Source of the DNA: Comamonas sp. lk
Lineage (GTDB): Bacteria > Pseudomonadota > Gammaproteobacteria > Burkholderiales > Burkholderiaceae_C
Length of the DNA stretch: 55,808 nt
Reading direction: 5' to 3'
NCBI GenBank assembly: GCA_945925985.1
Contig: CAMELV010000025.1
Location: forward strand, 1 to 55,808
The notes beneath the pieces were generated by a model. It did no database searches and was not told the origin of the DNA. It was given only the letters and a program-made list of their open reading frames with translations. The position numbers were made by a program, and so were the translations under genes. Below are positions 38,700 to 47,848 of this stretch, in pieces; within the stretch, counting starts at the first letter, position 1; every line of letters begins with the position of its first letter.

Positions 38700-39395
38700 C
38701 TACTCCAGCGCGATCCGCAGCGCTGCCGCCACCACCACCGGTACCGCAGCCAGGGCCAGCACCAGCAGGGCGCCCAACACCGACAGGTGGGCTGAGACAC
38801 CGAGTCCGGCGCTGTAGGCCTCAACCGCCCCGGCGCCAAACACCAACACCGGCACCGCCAAAGGGAGGACCAGCAGCGACAACAGAACACTGCCCCCGCG
38901 CAGGCCCACGGTCAGGGCAGCGCCAATGGCACCCAGCAAGCTGAGCACCGGCGTGCCCAGCAACAGGGACAGCACCAGCACGCCACACGCGGATGGCGAC
39001 AGGTCAAACTGCAAGGCCAGCAGCGGGGCCACCAAAACCAAGAGCAAACCAGAACACATCCAGTGCGCGGCAATTTTGCCCAAGGCCAAAAAGGCCAGCG
39101 GGTGGGCGCTCAACAGCAATTGCTCCAAAGTACCATCCTGGTGGTCGTCAGCAAACAGCCGTGTCAAGGACAGCATGGACGACAGCAGTGCCGCGACCCA
39201 GACCACGCCAGGCGCCATGGTGCGCAACAGGGCCGACTCTGGCCCAATGCCCAGGGGAAACAGGCTGACCACCATCACAAAAAAAATCATGGCGGCCAGG
39301 GTGTCGGCCCGGCGGCGCAGGGCCAGCCTCAAATCACGGACAAAAATGCAGCGCACCGCCGCCAACAAACTGACCTGAGGCGCCGCGGTGCTCAC
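38700..39395 (-). CDS. ccmB: haem exporter permease CcmB
   Basis: The 231-residue product has six membrane spans and begins with the cytoplasmic segment FVRDLRLALRRRADTL. It contains the conserved FPLGIGPE and RLFADDHQDGTLEQLLLS motifs. With CcmA it forms the ABC part that releases holo-CcmE. It starts with GTG overlapping the ccmA stop (GTGA). The gap to ccmC is about 63 bases. Confidence 0.94.
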   Translation of the reverse strand: MSTAAPQVSLLAAVRCIFVRDLRLALRRRADTLAAMIFFVMVVSLFPLGIGPESALLRTMAPGVVWVAALLSSMLSLTRLFADDHQDGTLEQLLLSAHPLAFLALGKIAAHWMCSGLLLVLVAPLLALQFDLSPSACGVLVLSLLLGTPVLSLLGAIGAALTVGLRGGSVLLSLLVLPLAVPVLVFGAGAVEAYSAGLGVSAHLSVLGALLVLALAAVPVVVAAALRIALE

Positions 39396-40006
39396 AGGCC
39401 AAGCACCTGTTGCGGCGCACCGTCAATCGCCACATCTTGATGGCTGGTCAACACCACAATGCCACCCGCCTCGACGCGACGTCTAACCAGATCGGCCAGC
39501 CAGTTCGTCGCAATCGTATCCAGAGCCGTGAAAGGCTCGTCTAGCACCCACAGTGCAGCGTAATCACCGTGCACCAGTCGCGCCAAGGCACTGCGCCGGC
39601 GCTGGCCCTGCGACAACCGGCGCACTGGCGTGTTGTCATAGCCCGCCAGGCCAGCAGCAGCCAGCGCTGCCCTGGCCTGAGAGGTGTCCAGCCATTGCCC
39701 GCCCAAAGTACTGGCTGCTTGCAGGTTCTCAAGGGGAGACAAATCGTCTTTCAGCGCTGCGGCATGGCCCAGATAGATCAGTTCACGCCCGAACTCTTCA
39801 CGCAGCCCGGTCACGCCCTGGCCGTGCCACAGCGCCTCGCCCGAGGTCGGTTCGAGCAGGCCGCAGATGATGCGCAACAGGCTGGTCTTGCCGGCCCCAT
39901 TGGCGCCCTGAACCCGCAGCAACTGGCCGGCAGGTACGGTACAGCTGACACCGTTAAACAAGCGCCGGCCACTGCGTGTACAGCCCAAATCCCTCAAAGC
40001 CAGCAT
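39392..40006 (-). CDS. ccmA: haem exporter ATP-binding protein CcmA
   Basis: The 204-residue product is an ABC ATPase with Walker A GANGAGKTS, signature RLSQGQRRRSALARL, Walker B LWVLDEPFTALD and switch histidine in LTSHQDV. It hydrolyses ATP to free haem-loaded CcmE from CcmC and CcmD. It is the first gene of the ccm operon. The 251-base gap upstream holds two palindromes and the terminator of the preceding gene. Confidence 0.95.
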   Translation of the reverse strand: MLALRDLGCTRSGRRLFNGVSCTVPAGQLLRVQGANGAGKTSLLRIICGLLEPTSGEALWHGQGVTGLREEFGRELIYLGHAAALKDDLSPLENLQAASTLGGQWLDTSQARAALAAAGLAGYDNTPVRRLSQGQRRRSALARLVHGDYAALWVLDEPFTALDTIATNWLADLVRRRVEAGGIVVLTSHQDVAIDGAPQQVLGL

Positions 40007-40100
40007 GCCGTGGCGCTGCCCATCATGCGGTTGATCCCACGCCGTTTATTCAAGTCGCACCTCATCAATGTCCATGTCTGCCGGGGTTTATATCACGCGA

Positions 40101-40136
40101 CCATGGGCCCATGGGCTCCCGGGTCGACTCGACCCG
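40101..40136. promoter_or_regulatory. two adjacent perfect palindromes upstream of ccmA
   Basis: CCATGGGCCCATGG (40101-40114) is a perfect 14-base palindrome. Five bases on, CGGGTCGA and TCGACCCG (40120-40136) are perfect inverted arms around one base. They lie about 95-130 bases upstream of the ccmA start. Possible roles are an operator pair for the ccm operon or structured RNA. Function unknown. Confidence 0.5.
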
Positions 40137-40193
40137 CACCCGGCCCGGATGCGCAGGTCGAATGCCGGACAGTTATTGACTTGGCGCAAGAAA

Positions 40194-40214
40194 ACGGGCC
40201 CCTGCAGGGCCCGT
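40194..40214 (-). terminator. terminator after the TRAP binding-protein gene
   Basis: ACGGGCC (40194-40200) and GGCCCGT (40208-40214) form a perfect 7-bp stem, and on the minus strand the stem is followed by TTTTC. It lies 44 bases beyond the stop of the TRAP-type gene, separating it from ccmA. Confidence 0.65.
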
Positions 40215-40257
40215 CTCGGGTGACACCCAGCCCGAAGACTGGGGTAGCTGCACGGTG

Positions 40258-41340
40258 TTACAGCTTTTGCGCCTGCATGAAGCTGTCAAAGCGTGCTTCA
40301 GTGAAGCGGAACCACAGGTTCTGGTCCTTGCGGAAGGCGGACATGTCCTCATAGACCTTTTTCCACTGCGGATTCTTTTCGCTGATCTCGGCGTACAGCT
40401 TCATCGACTCCTTGAAGGCCAGATCCAGCACATCTTTGGGGAAGGGCAGGACCTTGGTTTTGTTACCCACCAACTGCTTGAGCGCGGTCGGGTTTCTGGC
40501 GTCATATTTCGCCTGCATCTCCACATGGGCGAAAGCAGCGGCAGACTCCACAATGGCCTTGTTCTCAGCCGACAGGGCCTCGTATGCCGTTTTGTTGATG
40601 AACACATCCAACTGAGGGCCGCCCTCCCACCAACCGGGGTAGTAGTAGAAAGGTGCGACCTTGTTGAAGCCCAGCTTCTGGTCGTCATACGGGCCCACCC
40701 ACTCGGCCGCGTCAATGGTGCCTTTTTCCAGGGCCTGGTAAATTTCACCGCCGGGGATGTTCTGCGGAACACCACCCATGCGCTCAATCACCTTGCCGGC
40801 AAAACCGCCAACACGGAACTTCAGGCCTTTGATGTCCTTGGCGCTCTTGATTTCCTTGCGGTACCAGCCGCCCATCTGGCAGCCGGTGTTGCCAGCCGGG
40901 AAGTTGACGATGTTGTACTTGGCGTAAAACTCGCGCATCAGCTTGCCGCCGTTGCCCTCATACATCCAGGCGGTCATCTGGCGGCTGTTCAGGCCGAAGG
41001 GGATGGCGCAGCCCAGGGCAAAGGTTTCATCCTTGCCAAAGAAATAGTAGGGCGCCGTATGTGCGCATTCCACGGTGCCGTTTTGAACACCGTCTACGAC
41101 GCCGAAAGCTGGCATCAGCTCGCCCGCGGCGTGGGTGGAGATCGTGAACTTGCCGCCACTCATCTCGTTGACCTTCTTGGCGAAGGTGTCAGCGGCACCA
41201 AAAATGGTGTCCAGCGACTTCGGGAAGCTGGAAGCCAGGCGCCAGCGGATAGTGGCTGCCTGTGCATGCGCTGCCGGCGCAGCGCCAGCGGCCAGCACGC
41301 CAGCAATACCGGCGTGTTTAATGACGGAACGACGATCCAT
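40258..41340 (-). CDS. TRAP transporter substrate-binding protein, DctP/TakP-like, orphan
   Basis: The 360-residue product has a signal peptide with a twin arginine (MDRRSVIKHAGIAGVLAAGA), so Tat export is possible. The mature part starts RWRLASSFPKSLDTIFGAAD and contains GLKFRVGGFAGKVIERMGGV and EWVGPYDDQKLGFNKVAPFY, similar to the TakP group that binds 2-oxo acids. No DctQ or DctM membrane genes are adjacent, so the transporter partner must be elsewhere. A good AGGAGAG ribosome binding site precedes the ATG at 41340 and a terminator follows. The substrate is not established. Confidence 0.88.
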   Translation of the reverse strand: MDRRSVIKHAGIAGVLAAGAAPAAHAQAATIRWRLASSFPKSLDTIFGAADTFAKKVNEMSGGKFTISTHAAGELMPAFGVVDGVQNGTVECAHTAPYYFFGKDETFALGCAIPFGLNSRQMTAWMYEGNGGKLMREFYAKYNIVNFPAGNTGCQMGGWYRKEIKSAKDIKGLKFRVGGFAGKVIERMGGVPQNIPGGEIYQALEKGTIDAAEWVGPYDDQKLGFNKVAPFYYYPGWWEGGPQLDVFINKTAYEALSAENKAIVESAAAFAHVEMQAKYDARNPTALKQLVGNKTKVLPFPKDVLDLAFKESMKLYAEISEKNPQWKKVYEDMSAFRKDQNLWFRFTEARFDSFMQAQKL

Positions 41341-41473
41341 TGAAATCTCTCCTGTAGATGTTGATAGAAACAGAAACTGCTGGGCCTGACTCAGCGCAGA
41401 CCGATCAGCGTCATACCCAATTGTAGGAATCTGCGCGACGCAAAAAGGTGGGGGTTAACCCTTGCGATACCCG

Positions 41474-43372
41474 TCAGGCGACCGCCTTGAGCACCGGTTG
41501 TCCAAGGCTTAACTCGGCGCCGAACCGCTTCGCGACCGACGCCTGAATGCCAGGCGCATCCAGGCCAAGCATCGCCAACAGGCGGGTCGGGTCGCCGTGG
41601 GCGATGAACTCATCAGGCAAACCCAGGTGCAGCAGGGGCTTGGCAAGGCCAGCCGCCTGCAGCGCTTCGGCGACGGCACTGCCGGCCCCGCCCATGATGG
41701 CGCCCTCTTCCACTGTCACCAGCGCCTCATGGTTGCGCGCAACTTCCAGCAGCAAATCCAGATCCAGTGGCTTGGCCCAGCGCATGTTGACCACCGTGGC
41801 ATTCAGCGCCTGTGCCGCCTGCAGTGCGGGGTACAGCAGGCTGCCAAAAGCCAGAATCGCCACACCAGTCCCGGCACGGCGAATTTCGCCTTTGCCGAAT
41901 GGCAGACCCTCCAGGCTCGGCTGGACCAGGACCCCGGCGCCGGCACCGCGCGGGTAACGCACGGCCACGGGATGGTCCTGCTCAAACGCGGTGCTGAGCA
42001 GCTGCCGGCACTCGTTTTCATCAGCCGGGCAGGCCACGCTGACATTGGGAATGCAGCGCAGGAAGGGGATGTCATAAACACCGGCATGGGTGGCGCCATC
42101 GGCCCCCACCAGACCGGCACGGTCCAGCGCGAATACCACCGGCAGGTTCTGGATCGCCACGTCGTGGATCAATTGGTCGTAGGCGCGCTGCAAAAAGGTG
42201 GAGTAAATCGCCACCACCGGCTTGAGCCCATCGCAGGCCAACCCAGCGGCAAAGGTGACGGCATGCTGCTCGGCAATGCCGACATCAAAGTAGCGCTCAG
42301 GAAAGCGGCGTTCAAACTCCACCATGCCGGAGCCCTCGCGCATGGCCGGTGTGATGCCCACCAAACGCGGATCATTCAGCGCCATGTCGCACAGCCACTG
42401 GCCAAACACCTGGGTGAAGGTCTGCTTGGGGGGCGTGATCGGGCTTTGCAAGCCAATCGCGGGATCAAACTTGCCTGGCCCGTGGTAGGCCACCGGGTCG
42501 GCTTCGGCACGCTTGTAGCCCTGCCCCTTTTTGGTCACCACATGCAGGAACTGCGGCCCCTTCAGGTGTTTGATGTTCTCCAACGTGGGGATCAGCGAGT
42601 CCAGGTCGTGCCCGTCGATGGGCCCAATGTAGTTAAAGCCAAACTTTTCAAACAGCGTGGCGGGCACCACCATGCCCTTGGCCTGCTGCTCAAAGCGTTT
42701 GGCCAATTCCAACAGCGGAGGTGCCCCTTTGAGCACAGTTTTACCCACACTCCTCGCTGCAGAATAGAAGCGCCCACTCATGAGCTGCGCCAGGTAGCGG
42801 TTGAGCGCACCAACCGGCGGACTGATGCTCATGTCGTTGTCGTTCAGGATGACCAGCAGTTTGCAGTCAGCAACGCCTGCGTTGTTGAGCGCCTCAAACG
42901 CCATGCCGGCCGTCAGCGCACCGTCACCGATCACCGCCACTGAATATCGGTCTTCGCCCTTGATGTGGGCCGCCATCGCCATGCCCAAAGCCGCAGAAAT
43001 GGACGTGCTGGAGTGCGCCGTACCAAACGTGTCATAGGTGCTCTCGGTGCGCTGTGGAAAGCCGCTCAGTCCGCCCCATTGGCGCAGCGAGTCCATGCGG
43101 TCACGCCTACCCGTCAAAATTTTGTGCGGGTAAGTCTGGTGGCCCACATCCCAGACCACGCGATCTTGTGGCGTATTGAACACATAGTGCAGCGCGATAG
43201 TCAGCTCGACCGTGCCCAGGTTGGAACTGAGGTGCCCACCGGTCCTGGCCACGCTGCCCAGCAAAAAGGCCCGCAACTCGCCAGCGAGTTGGTCCAGCTT
43301 CGGACGGGGCAGCCGCCTGAGATCGGCGGGTTCATTGACAGTCTCTAGCAGGGGGTAGGATGTGTTCGGCAT
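41474..43372 (-). CDS. dxs: 1-deoxy-D-xylulose-5-phosphate synthase
   Basis: The 632-residue product condenses pyruvate and glyceraldehyde 3-phosphate, the first step of the MEP isoprenoid pathway. The thiamine-diphosphate motif [18 protein letters not shown] ends with the LNDNDMSIS segment, and the catalytic Glu lies in [16 protein letters not shown]. Length matches the family. It follows ispA after 68 bases that are filled by repeat copy G. The xseB-ispA-dxs order is conserved in proteobacteria. Confidence 0.97.
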   Translation of the reverse strand: MPNTSYPLLETVNEPADLRRLPRPKLDQLAGELRAFLLGSVARTGGHLSSNLGTVELTIALHYVFNTPQDRVVWDVGHQTYPHKILTGRRDRMDSLRQWGGLSGFPQRTESTYDTFGTAHSSTSISAALGMAMAAHIKGEDRYSVAVIGDGALTAGMAFEALNNAGVADCKLLVILNDNDMSISPPVGALNRYLAQLMSGRFYSAARSVGKTVLKGAPPLLELAKRFEQQAKGMVVPATLFEKFGFNYIGPIDGHDLDSLIPTLENIKHLKGPQFLHVVTKKGQGYKRAEADPVAYHGPGKFDPAIGLQSPITPPKQTFTQVFGQWLCDMALNDPRLVGITPAMREGSGMVEFERRFPERYFDVGIAEQHAVTFAAGLACDGLKPVVAIYSTFLQRAYDQLIHDVAIQNLPVVFALDRAGLVGADGATHAGVYDIPFLRCIPNVSVACPADENECRQLLSTAFEQDHPVAVRYPRGAGAGVLVQPSLEGLPFGKGEIRRAGTGVAILAFGSLLYPALQAAQALNATVVNMRWAKPLDLDLLLEVARNHEALVTVEEGAIMGGAGSAVAEALQAAGLAKPLLHLGLPDEFIAHGDPTRLLAMLGLDAPGIQASVAKRFGAELSLGQPVLKAVA

Positions 43373-43374
43373 AG

Positions 43375-43439
43375 GCTACTCTTTTAATAGCGATCAACGC
43401 TTATTGAACGCGGGCTGGCGCTTATTTTGACTTAAAAAC
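43375..43439 (+). repeat. short interspersed repeat, copy G (ispA-dxs spacer)
   Basis: It begins GCTACTCTTTTAATAGC, continues GATCAACGCTTATTGAACGC, then GGGCTGGCGC with a TTATTTTGACTT tail. It occupies the whole spacer between ispA and dxs, in antisense orientation to the genes. It matches the family in the left arm and tail, with a somewhat altered core. Confidence 0.65.
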
Positions 43440-43440
43440 A

Positions 43441-44391
43441 TCAGTGGGTCCGGCTCAGCACCCTCTCGGCCAAACCTTGCAGGGCCCGGGTATCGGGCAA
43501 GCCGCTGTCTTTGAGTGCCTCAAGGGCCTGCGCCAGCAAGGCCTGGGCGTGGGCCTGAGCGGGCACAAGGCCGAGCACCGACACGTAGGTGGGCTTGTTC
43601 TGGTCGGCGTCTTTGCCGGCGGTCTTGCCCAAGGTGGCGGAGTCGGCGGTGACATCCAAAATATCGTCCACCACCTGAAAAGCCAGGCCCAGCGCCTCGC
43701 CAAAACGCGCCAGCGCCTGTTCGGCGGCGGGTGACAGCATGCCGCAAGCGGCGCCCATCATGACACTGGCCTGCAACAGGGCCCCGGTCTTGAGCTGGTG
43801 CATTTCCCGCAGCTGACGCTCGTCCAGGGCCAGGCCGACACTGGCCAGGTCGATCGCCTGGCCACCCGCCATGCCAGCGCAACCGGAACCCCGTGCCAGC
43901 AAGCGGCACAGGCGCGCCTGCCGAAGCGCTGGCACCAGAGCCTCATCGGGGGTGAGCAACTCAAAGGCCAGTGCCTGCAAGGCGTCACCCGCAAGCAACG
44001 CGCCGGCCTCACCAAATTTGACATGCACTGTGGGCTTGCCACGCCGCAGCACATCGTTGTCCATGCACGGCATGTCGTCGTGCACCAGGGAATAAGCGTG
44101 GATCAGTTCGACCGCGCAGGCCGCACGCAGGGCGCTCTCGTCCGCAACCGACGGCGTCACGGTGGGGAGACCGGCGTTGGCCGCCTCGGCAGCCGCCAGC
44201 ACCAACAGGGGGCGGAGTCGTTTGCCGCCATCCAGCACGGCATAGCGCATGGACTCGATCAGTGCCGCCGGGGGCCCGGCCGTGGCGTTGGCAATACCCG
44301 GGACGCTGACCCAACGCGCCAGTGCCTGCTCCACGACGACCTGCTGAGCCGCGCTCCAAGCGGCGATGTCAAACCGTACGGGGGGGCTCAT
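43441..44391 (-). CDS. ispA: polyprenyl (farnesyl/geranyl) diphosphate synthase
   Basis: The 316-residue product is a trans-prenyltransferase. The first aspartate-rich motif is in [14 protein letters not shown] and the second in FQVVDDILD; both bind magnesium-diphosphate. The extra residues between the Asp in the first motif (DDMPCMD) fit the bacterial type II farnesyl diphosphate synthase. It overlaps xseB by four bases and precedes dxs. Confidence 0.95.
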   Translation of the reverse strand: MSPPVRFDIAAWSAAQQVVVEQALARWVSVPGIANATAGPPAALIESMRYAVLDGGKRLRPLLVLAAAEAANAGLPTVTPSVADESALRAACAVELIHAYSLVHDDMPCMDNDVLRRGKPTVHVKFGEAGALLAGDALQALAFELLTPDEALVPALRQARLCRLLARGSGCAGMAGGQAIDLASVGLALDERQLREMHQLKTGALLQASVMMGAACGMLSPAAEQALARFGEALGLAFQVVDDILDVTADSATLGKTAGKDADQNKPTYVSVLGLVPAQAHAQALLAQALEALKDSGLPDTRALQGLAERVLSRTH

Positions 44392-44624
44392 TCGGCGGTC
44401 CAGGTTTTGAGGGCGCCCTGGTCAAGCACCTTGATCTGGCCTTCAACTGCCTCCAGGCGTTCGCGGCAAAAGCTCAATAAGCTGGCGCCGCGCTGGTAGC
44501 CCGACAACAGTTGCTCCAAGGGCAGTTCACCCGACTCGAGCCGCGCCAATAATTGCTCCAGCTCAGCCAGGGCTGCTTCGTAGCTGGCGGGCACAGGGGG
44601 CATGACGGTAGGGGCTTTGGCCAT
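44388..44624 (-). CDS. xseB: exodeoxyribonuclease VII small subunit
   Basis: The 78-residue product matches Xse[41 protein letters not shown], then a second amphipathic helix. It pairs with XseA to degrade single-stranded DNA. The ATG at 44624 gives the usual short N-terminus; an upstream in-frame start would add five residues. It overlaps ispA by ATGA. Confidence 0.92.
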   Translation of the reverse strand: MAKAPTVMPPVPASYEAALAELEQLLARLESGELPLEQLLSGYQRGASLLSFCRERLEAVEGQIKVLDQGALKTWTAE

Positions 44625-44695
44625 AGACAGACGGATCAAACAAAAGTCAAGCGCTTATTCTAGGCGCAGGGGCTGCCCAAAGCACCACCGCCGGG

Positions 44696-47600
44696 TCATG
44701 CGCTGGTTGGGTTCCCAAACTGTTCCAGCACGGCCTTGAGCGTGGCGGCGGTGAAGGGTTTGGCCAAGTGCTCATCCATCCCGGCCTCCAGGCAGATCAG
44801 GCGGTCTGAGGCCATGGCATTGGCGGTCATGGCAATGATGGGCGTGTGGGTCCCAGCCGGTTCCCGGCTGCGGATCAGCTGAGTCGCTTCCAGGCCGCCC
44901 ATAAGAGGCATTTGGATATCCATCAGCACCAGGTCCCAGGGGTTCTGAAAAAAGAGGTCAAGCGCCTGTTGACCGTTCTCGGCAGTCACCACCGCATGCC
45001 CCCACTGCTTGAGCATGGTGATCGCTACCAGCTGGTTGACCGGGTTGTCTTCGGCCAACAACACTTGAAGGCTGCGCATAGGGGCTCGGCTGGCCTCGGC
45101 GCCAAGCTCAAAGCTTGCGGCAGACCGGTCTGAGCCAGCCACCACCTGGGCCTGAATGGCGACATGGAAGGTACTGCCCTGGCCGGGCTGGCTGTCGAGC
45201 CAGATGCGCCCACCCATCAATGTGGCCAACCGGCTGCAGATGGTCAGGCCCAGCCCGGTGCCGCCAAAGCGGCGGGTGGTTGAACTGTCGGCCTGGCTGA
45301 AAGCCTCAAAAATCCGCTGTTGCTTTTCCGGGTCAATGCCAATACCGCTGTCCTGCACCGACATGTGCAGGGTCCAGGCGCCCTCGTCGGCCGGCGCGCC
45401 ATCGAGCCTGATCAGGACCTGGCCCGAAGTGGTGAACTTGATTGCGTTGTCGCACAGGTTGGTCAGGATCTGGCGCAGACGGCCCGGGTCGGCACGCACC
45501 CTTTGCGGCAAAGCTGCGCCAAGCTCAAGCGTCAATGACAGGCCTTTTTGCGTGGCGCGCGGTCGCAGCGCCTTCAACGTGTCGGTCATCAGCCCAGGCA
45601 AATTGAAGACCACGGACTCAATATCCAGCCGGCCGGCTTCAATCTTGGAGAAATCGAGAATATCGTTCAAGATCACCATCAACGATTGGGCCGAGGTCTT
45701 GACCACCTCCAGGTACTCCCGCTGCACCTCGTCGAGCTCAGTGTCCAGGGCCAGGTCGGTCATCCCGATCACGCCGTTCATGGGCGTCCTGATTTCGTGG
45801 CTCATGTTGGCCAAAAACTCACTCTTGGCGCTGTTGGCGGCCTGGGCATGCCGGGTGGCCCGGCGCAGCGCAAGCTCCATCTCGGTGCGCGCAGTGATGT
45901 CGACAATGTTGGCGACCAAGCCGGTGACTTCGCCCGCCGCATTGGTGATGGGCGCCTTGCGGAACAGGCCCTGACGCACCTCGCCGGTCGGACGGTGGAT
46001 AAAGCTGGCCTCAAAGGTCTGGGCCACGCCGGTCTCGAACAGCTGCTGATCCCGCTCCGGGTCGATCATCAGGGCGTCATCGCCACTCAACTCGGCCGAA
46101 CTCCGGCCCAGCCACTGCGACCGCTCGACGCCCAGCAGGTCTTCAAAGGCCCGATTCATGCGCATAAAGCGACCGCTGCGGTCTTTCAGGTACAGGGCGG
46201 TAGGCGTCGCTTCCAGCAGCACCTCGACAAAGCGCAGTTGGTCTTCAAGCTGGGCCTCAATGGCCTTGCCCTTGGTGATGTCAGTGCGGATGGCGATGTA
46301 CTGTGCCGGGCGGCCATCCGACCCGAGCAGCGGCACGATGGTGGCATTGACCCAGTACTGACGGCCATCCTTGTGCCGGTTTTTGATTTCGCCCCGCCAG
46401 ACATGGCCCCGCTCAATGGTCTGCCACAGCTGCTGAAAAAACGCTGGCGGGTGGTAGCTGCCGTTGATGATCCGGTGGTTCACGCCCAGCAACTCCTCAC
46501 GGGCAAACCCGCTGATGGCGCAGAACCGGTCGTTGGCGTAGGTGATGTTGCCCTGGGTGTCGGTGATGCTGACAATCGCATGCTGATCTAACGCAAATTT
46601 CTGATTGGTGAGTTCAAGCGTCCCCTGCTCGCGCTCCCGCACCAAGGCCACCACCCGGGTCACCAGGGCGTCAAGGTCGTCAGGCGACGTCGCTCCCGGG
46701 AGCACCGCGCCCTGGAAAGTACTGAGCACCTGGCGCAGCGACTCCAGGGCCCGCTGGCGCGTGTCAAGCTCGTCGCGCAGACGGCGATTCAAGGCGTGTT
46801 GCTGGGTCACGTCCCGGAACGTCAGCACAAAGCCCGGCCGGTCCCGACCTAGCGCAGGCAATGCCGACAGGCTGGTCTCCAAAGTGATCCGAGCACCATC
46901 GGCCTGCGCCAGGCCGATCTGGTGCGCAGCCCAATCCGTCGGAGTCTGACCGACAAAAAAAGCCGCCGGCAACAGGGTTCGGATGTCCTGCCCGATCAGC
47001 AATTCGTCGTCCCGGCCTAACAAAAGGAGCGCTGCAGGGTTGGCGTAGCGCACCAGGTAGTCAGCATCCGTGGACAGCACGCCATCGTTGATGGCGCTCA
47101 AGGTCACGCTGGCTTGCGCGCGCTCGTCAGAAAGCCGGCTGGCAGCCCGGTTGAGGATGTCAAAGGTGCGGCGAATTTCCTCGGGCGCATCACGGTCAAG
47201 CAGCGCTGTGACGGCAATTTCGCCGGACAAAATATCAGCCTCGCGCAAGCGCACCCGATCAAAGTTGCCCAGCCAACGTCGAAGGGGAACCTGAATGATG
47301 GCCGAGCCGATCAGCAACACGCCCGCCCCCGCTGCAAATGACAACAAAATCAGCCGCCACAACTCGTCAGCGATCACATCTGCGGCAAACTGCAAGCGCA
47401 GCCCACCGTAATCTTTACCGCCCACGCTAATCACCTCGTTCGCATCGCCGAGTCGCTCCGCAAGAAGATAGATCAGCCATCGCGGCGCCGGCAAATGGTG
47501 GCTATGGTCATGCTCGTGGGCAGCACTGAGCTTGCCGCCGCGGACGTCGATGAACTCGGCTTTTTTCAATGCGCTGGCGCGGACGATCCGTTGAAGGGTT

Positions 47601-47842
47601 CGGTTGATGGTGTCGTAATCACCAATGACCGCACTCTCCGCCACAGTCAACGCCACCACCTGCAGCATCGTTCGGCCGCTCTCGAGTTCACTGTCAATTT
47701 GCTTCGCAAACTGATAGCGGTAAAACAAGCTGAGCCCAGCTGTCAAAAAAAGCAGCAACCCCAGAAAATACAGGCCAAACACCCTCGCCACCAGCGTCTT
47801 GGGCAGCAAGCGTTGCAACAGGTTCATCGGGCGCTGGCGCAC
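44696..47842 (-). CDS. hybrid sensor histidine kinase with periplasmic sensor, PAS domains and receiver
   Basis: The 1048-residue product has two membrane spans (about 22-42 and 163-184) enclosing a periplasmic domain with a His cluster, AAHEHDHSHH (His109, 111, 113, 115, 116). A HAMP-like linker follows, then PAS domains at about 245-350, 415-525 and 535-655. The kinase core has phospho-accepting His682 in NMSHEIRTPMNG, an N-box (LCDNAIKF) and G-boxes (DSGIGI, GGTGLGL). A C-terminal receiver domain has Asp975 in LVLMDIQMP. No output domain is present, so a separate phosphotransfer protein is expected. It starts 6 bases after the PhnD-like gene, suggesting a joint sensing module. An ATG at 47827 is an alternative start. 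Confidence 0.92.
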   Translation of the reverse strand: MRQRPMNLLQRLLPKTLVARVFGLYFLGLLLFLTAGLSLFYRYQFAKQIDSELESGRTMLQVVALTVAESAVIGDYDTINRTLQRIVRASALKKAEFIDVRGGKLSAAHEHDHSHHLPAPRWLIYLLAERLGDANEVISVGGKDYGGLRLQFAADVIADELWRLILLSFAAGAGVLLIGSAIIQVPLRRWLGNFDRVRLREADILSGEIAVTALLDRDAPEEIRRTFDILNRAASRLSDERAQASVTLSAINDGVLSTDADYLVRYANPAALLLLGRDDELLIGQDIRTLLPAAFFVGQTPTDWAAHQIGLAQADGARITLETSLSALPALGRDRPGFVLTFRDVTQQHALNRRLRDELDTRQRALESLRQVLSTFQGAVLPGATSPDDLDALVTRVVALVREREQGTLELTNQKFALDQHAIVSITDTQGNITYANDRFCAISGFAREELLGVNHRIINGSYHPPAFFQQLWQTIERGHVWRGEIKNRHKDGRQYWVNATIVPLLGSDGRPAQYIAIRTDITKGKAIEAQLEDQLRFVEVLLEATPTALYLKDRSGRFMRMNRAFEDLLGVERSQWLGRSSAELSGDDALMIDPERDQQLFETGVAQTFEASFIHRPTGEVRQGLFRKAPITNAAGEVTGLVANIVDITARTEMELALRRATRHAQAANSAKSEFLANMSHEIRTPMNGVIGMTDLALDTELDEVQREYLEVVKTSAQSLMVILNDILDFSKIEAGRLDIESVVFNLPGLMTDTLKALRPRATQKGLSLTLELGAALPQRVRADPGRLRQILTNLCDNAIKFTTSGQVLIRLDGAPADEGAWTLHMSVQDSGIGIDPEKQQRIFEAFSQADSSTTRRFGGTGLGLTICSRLATLMGGRIWLDSQPGQGSTFHVAIQAQVVAGSDRSAASFELGAEASRAPMRSLQVLLAEDNPVNQLVAITMLKQWGHAVVTAENGQQALDLFFQNPWDLVLMDIQMPLMGGLEATQLIRSREPAGTHTPIIAMTANAMASDRLICLEAGMDEHLAKPFTAATLKAVLEQFGNPTSA

Positions 47843-47848
47843 AACGGG

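Noticed and set aside
44634..44680. Possible eighth copy of the interspersed repeat
   Set aside because: It has AAGCGCTTATTC and GGGGCTG, but the left arm and the tail are missing, so it is at most a degraded fragment.
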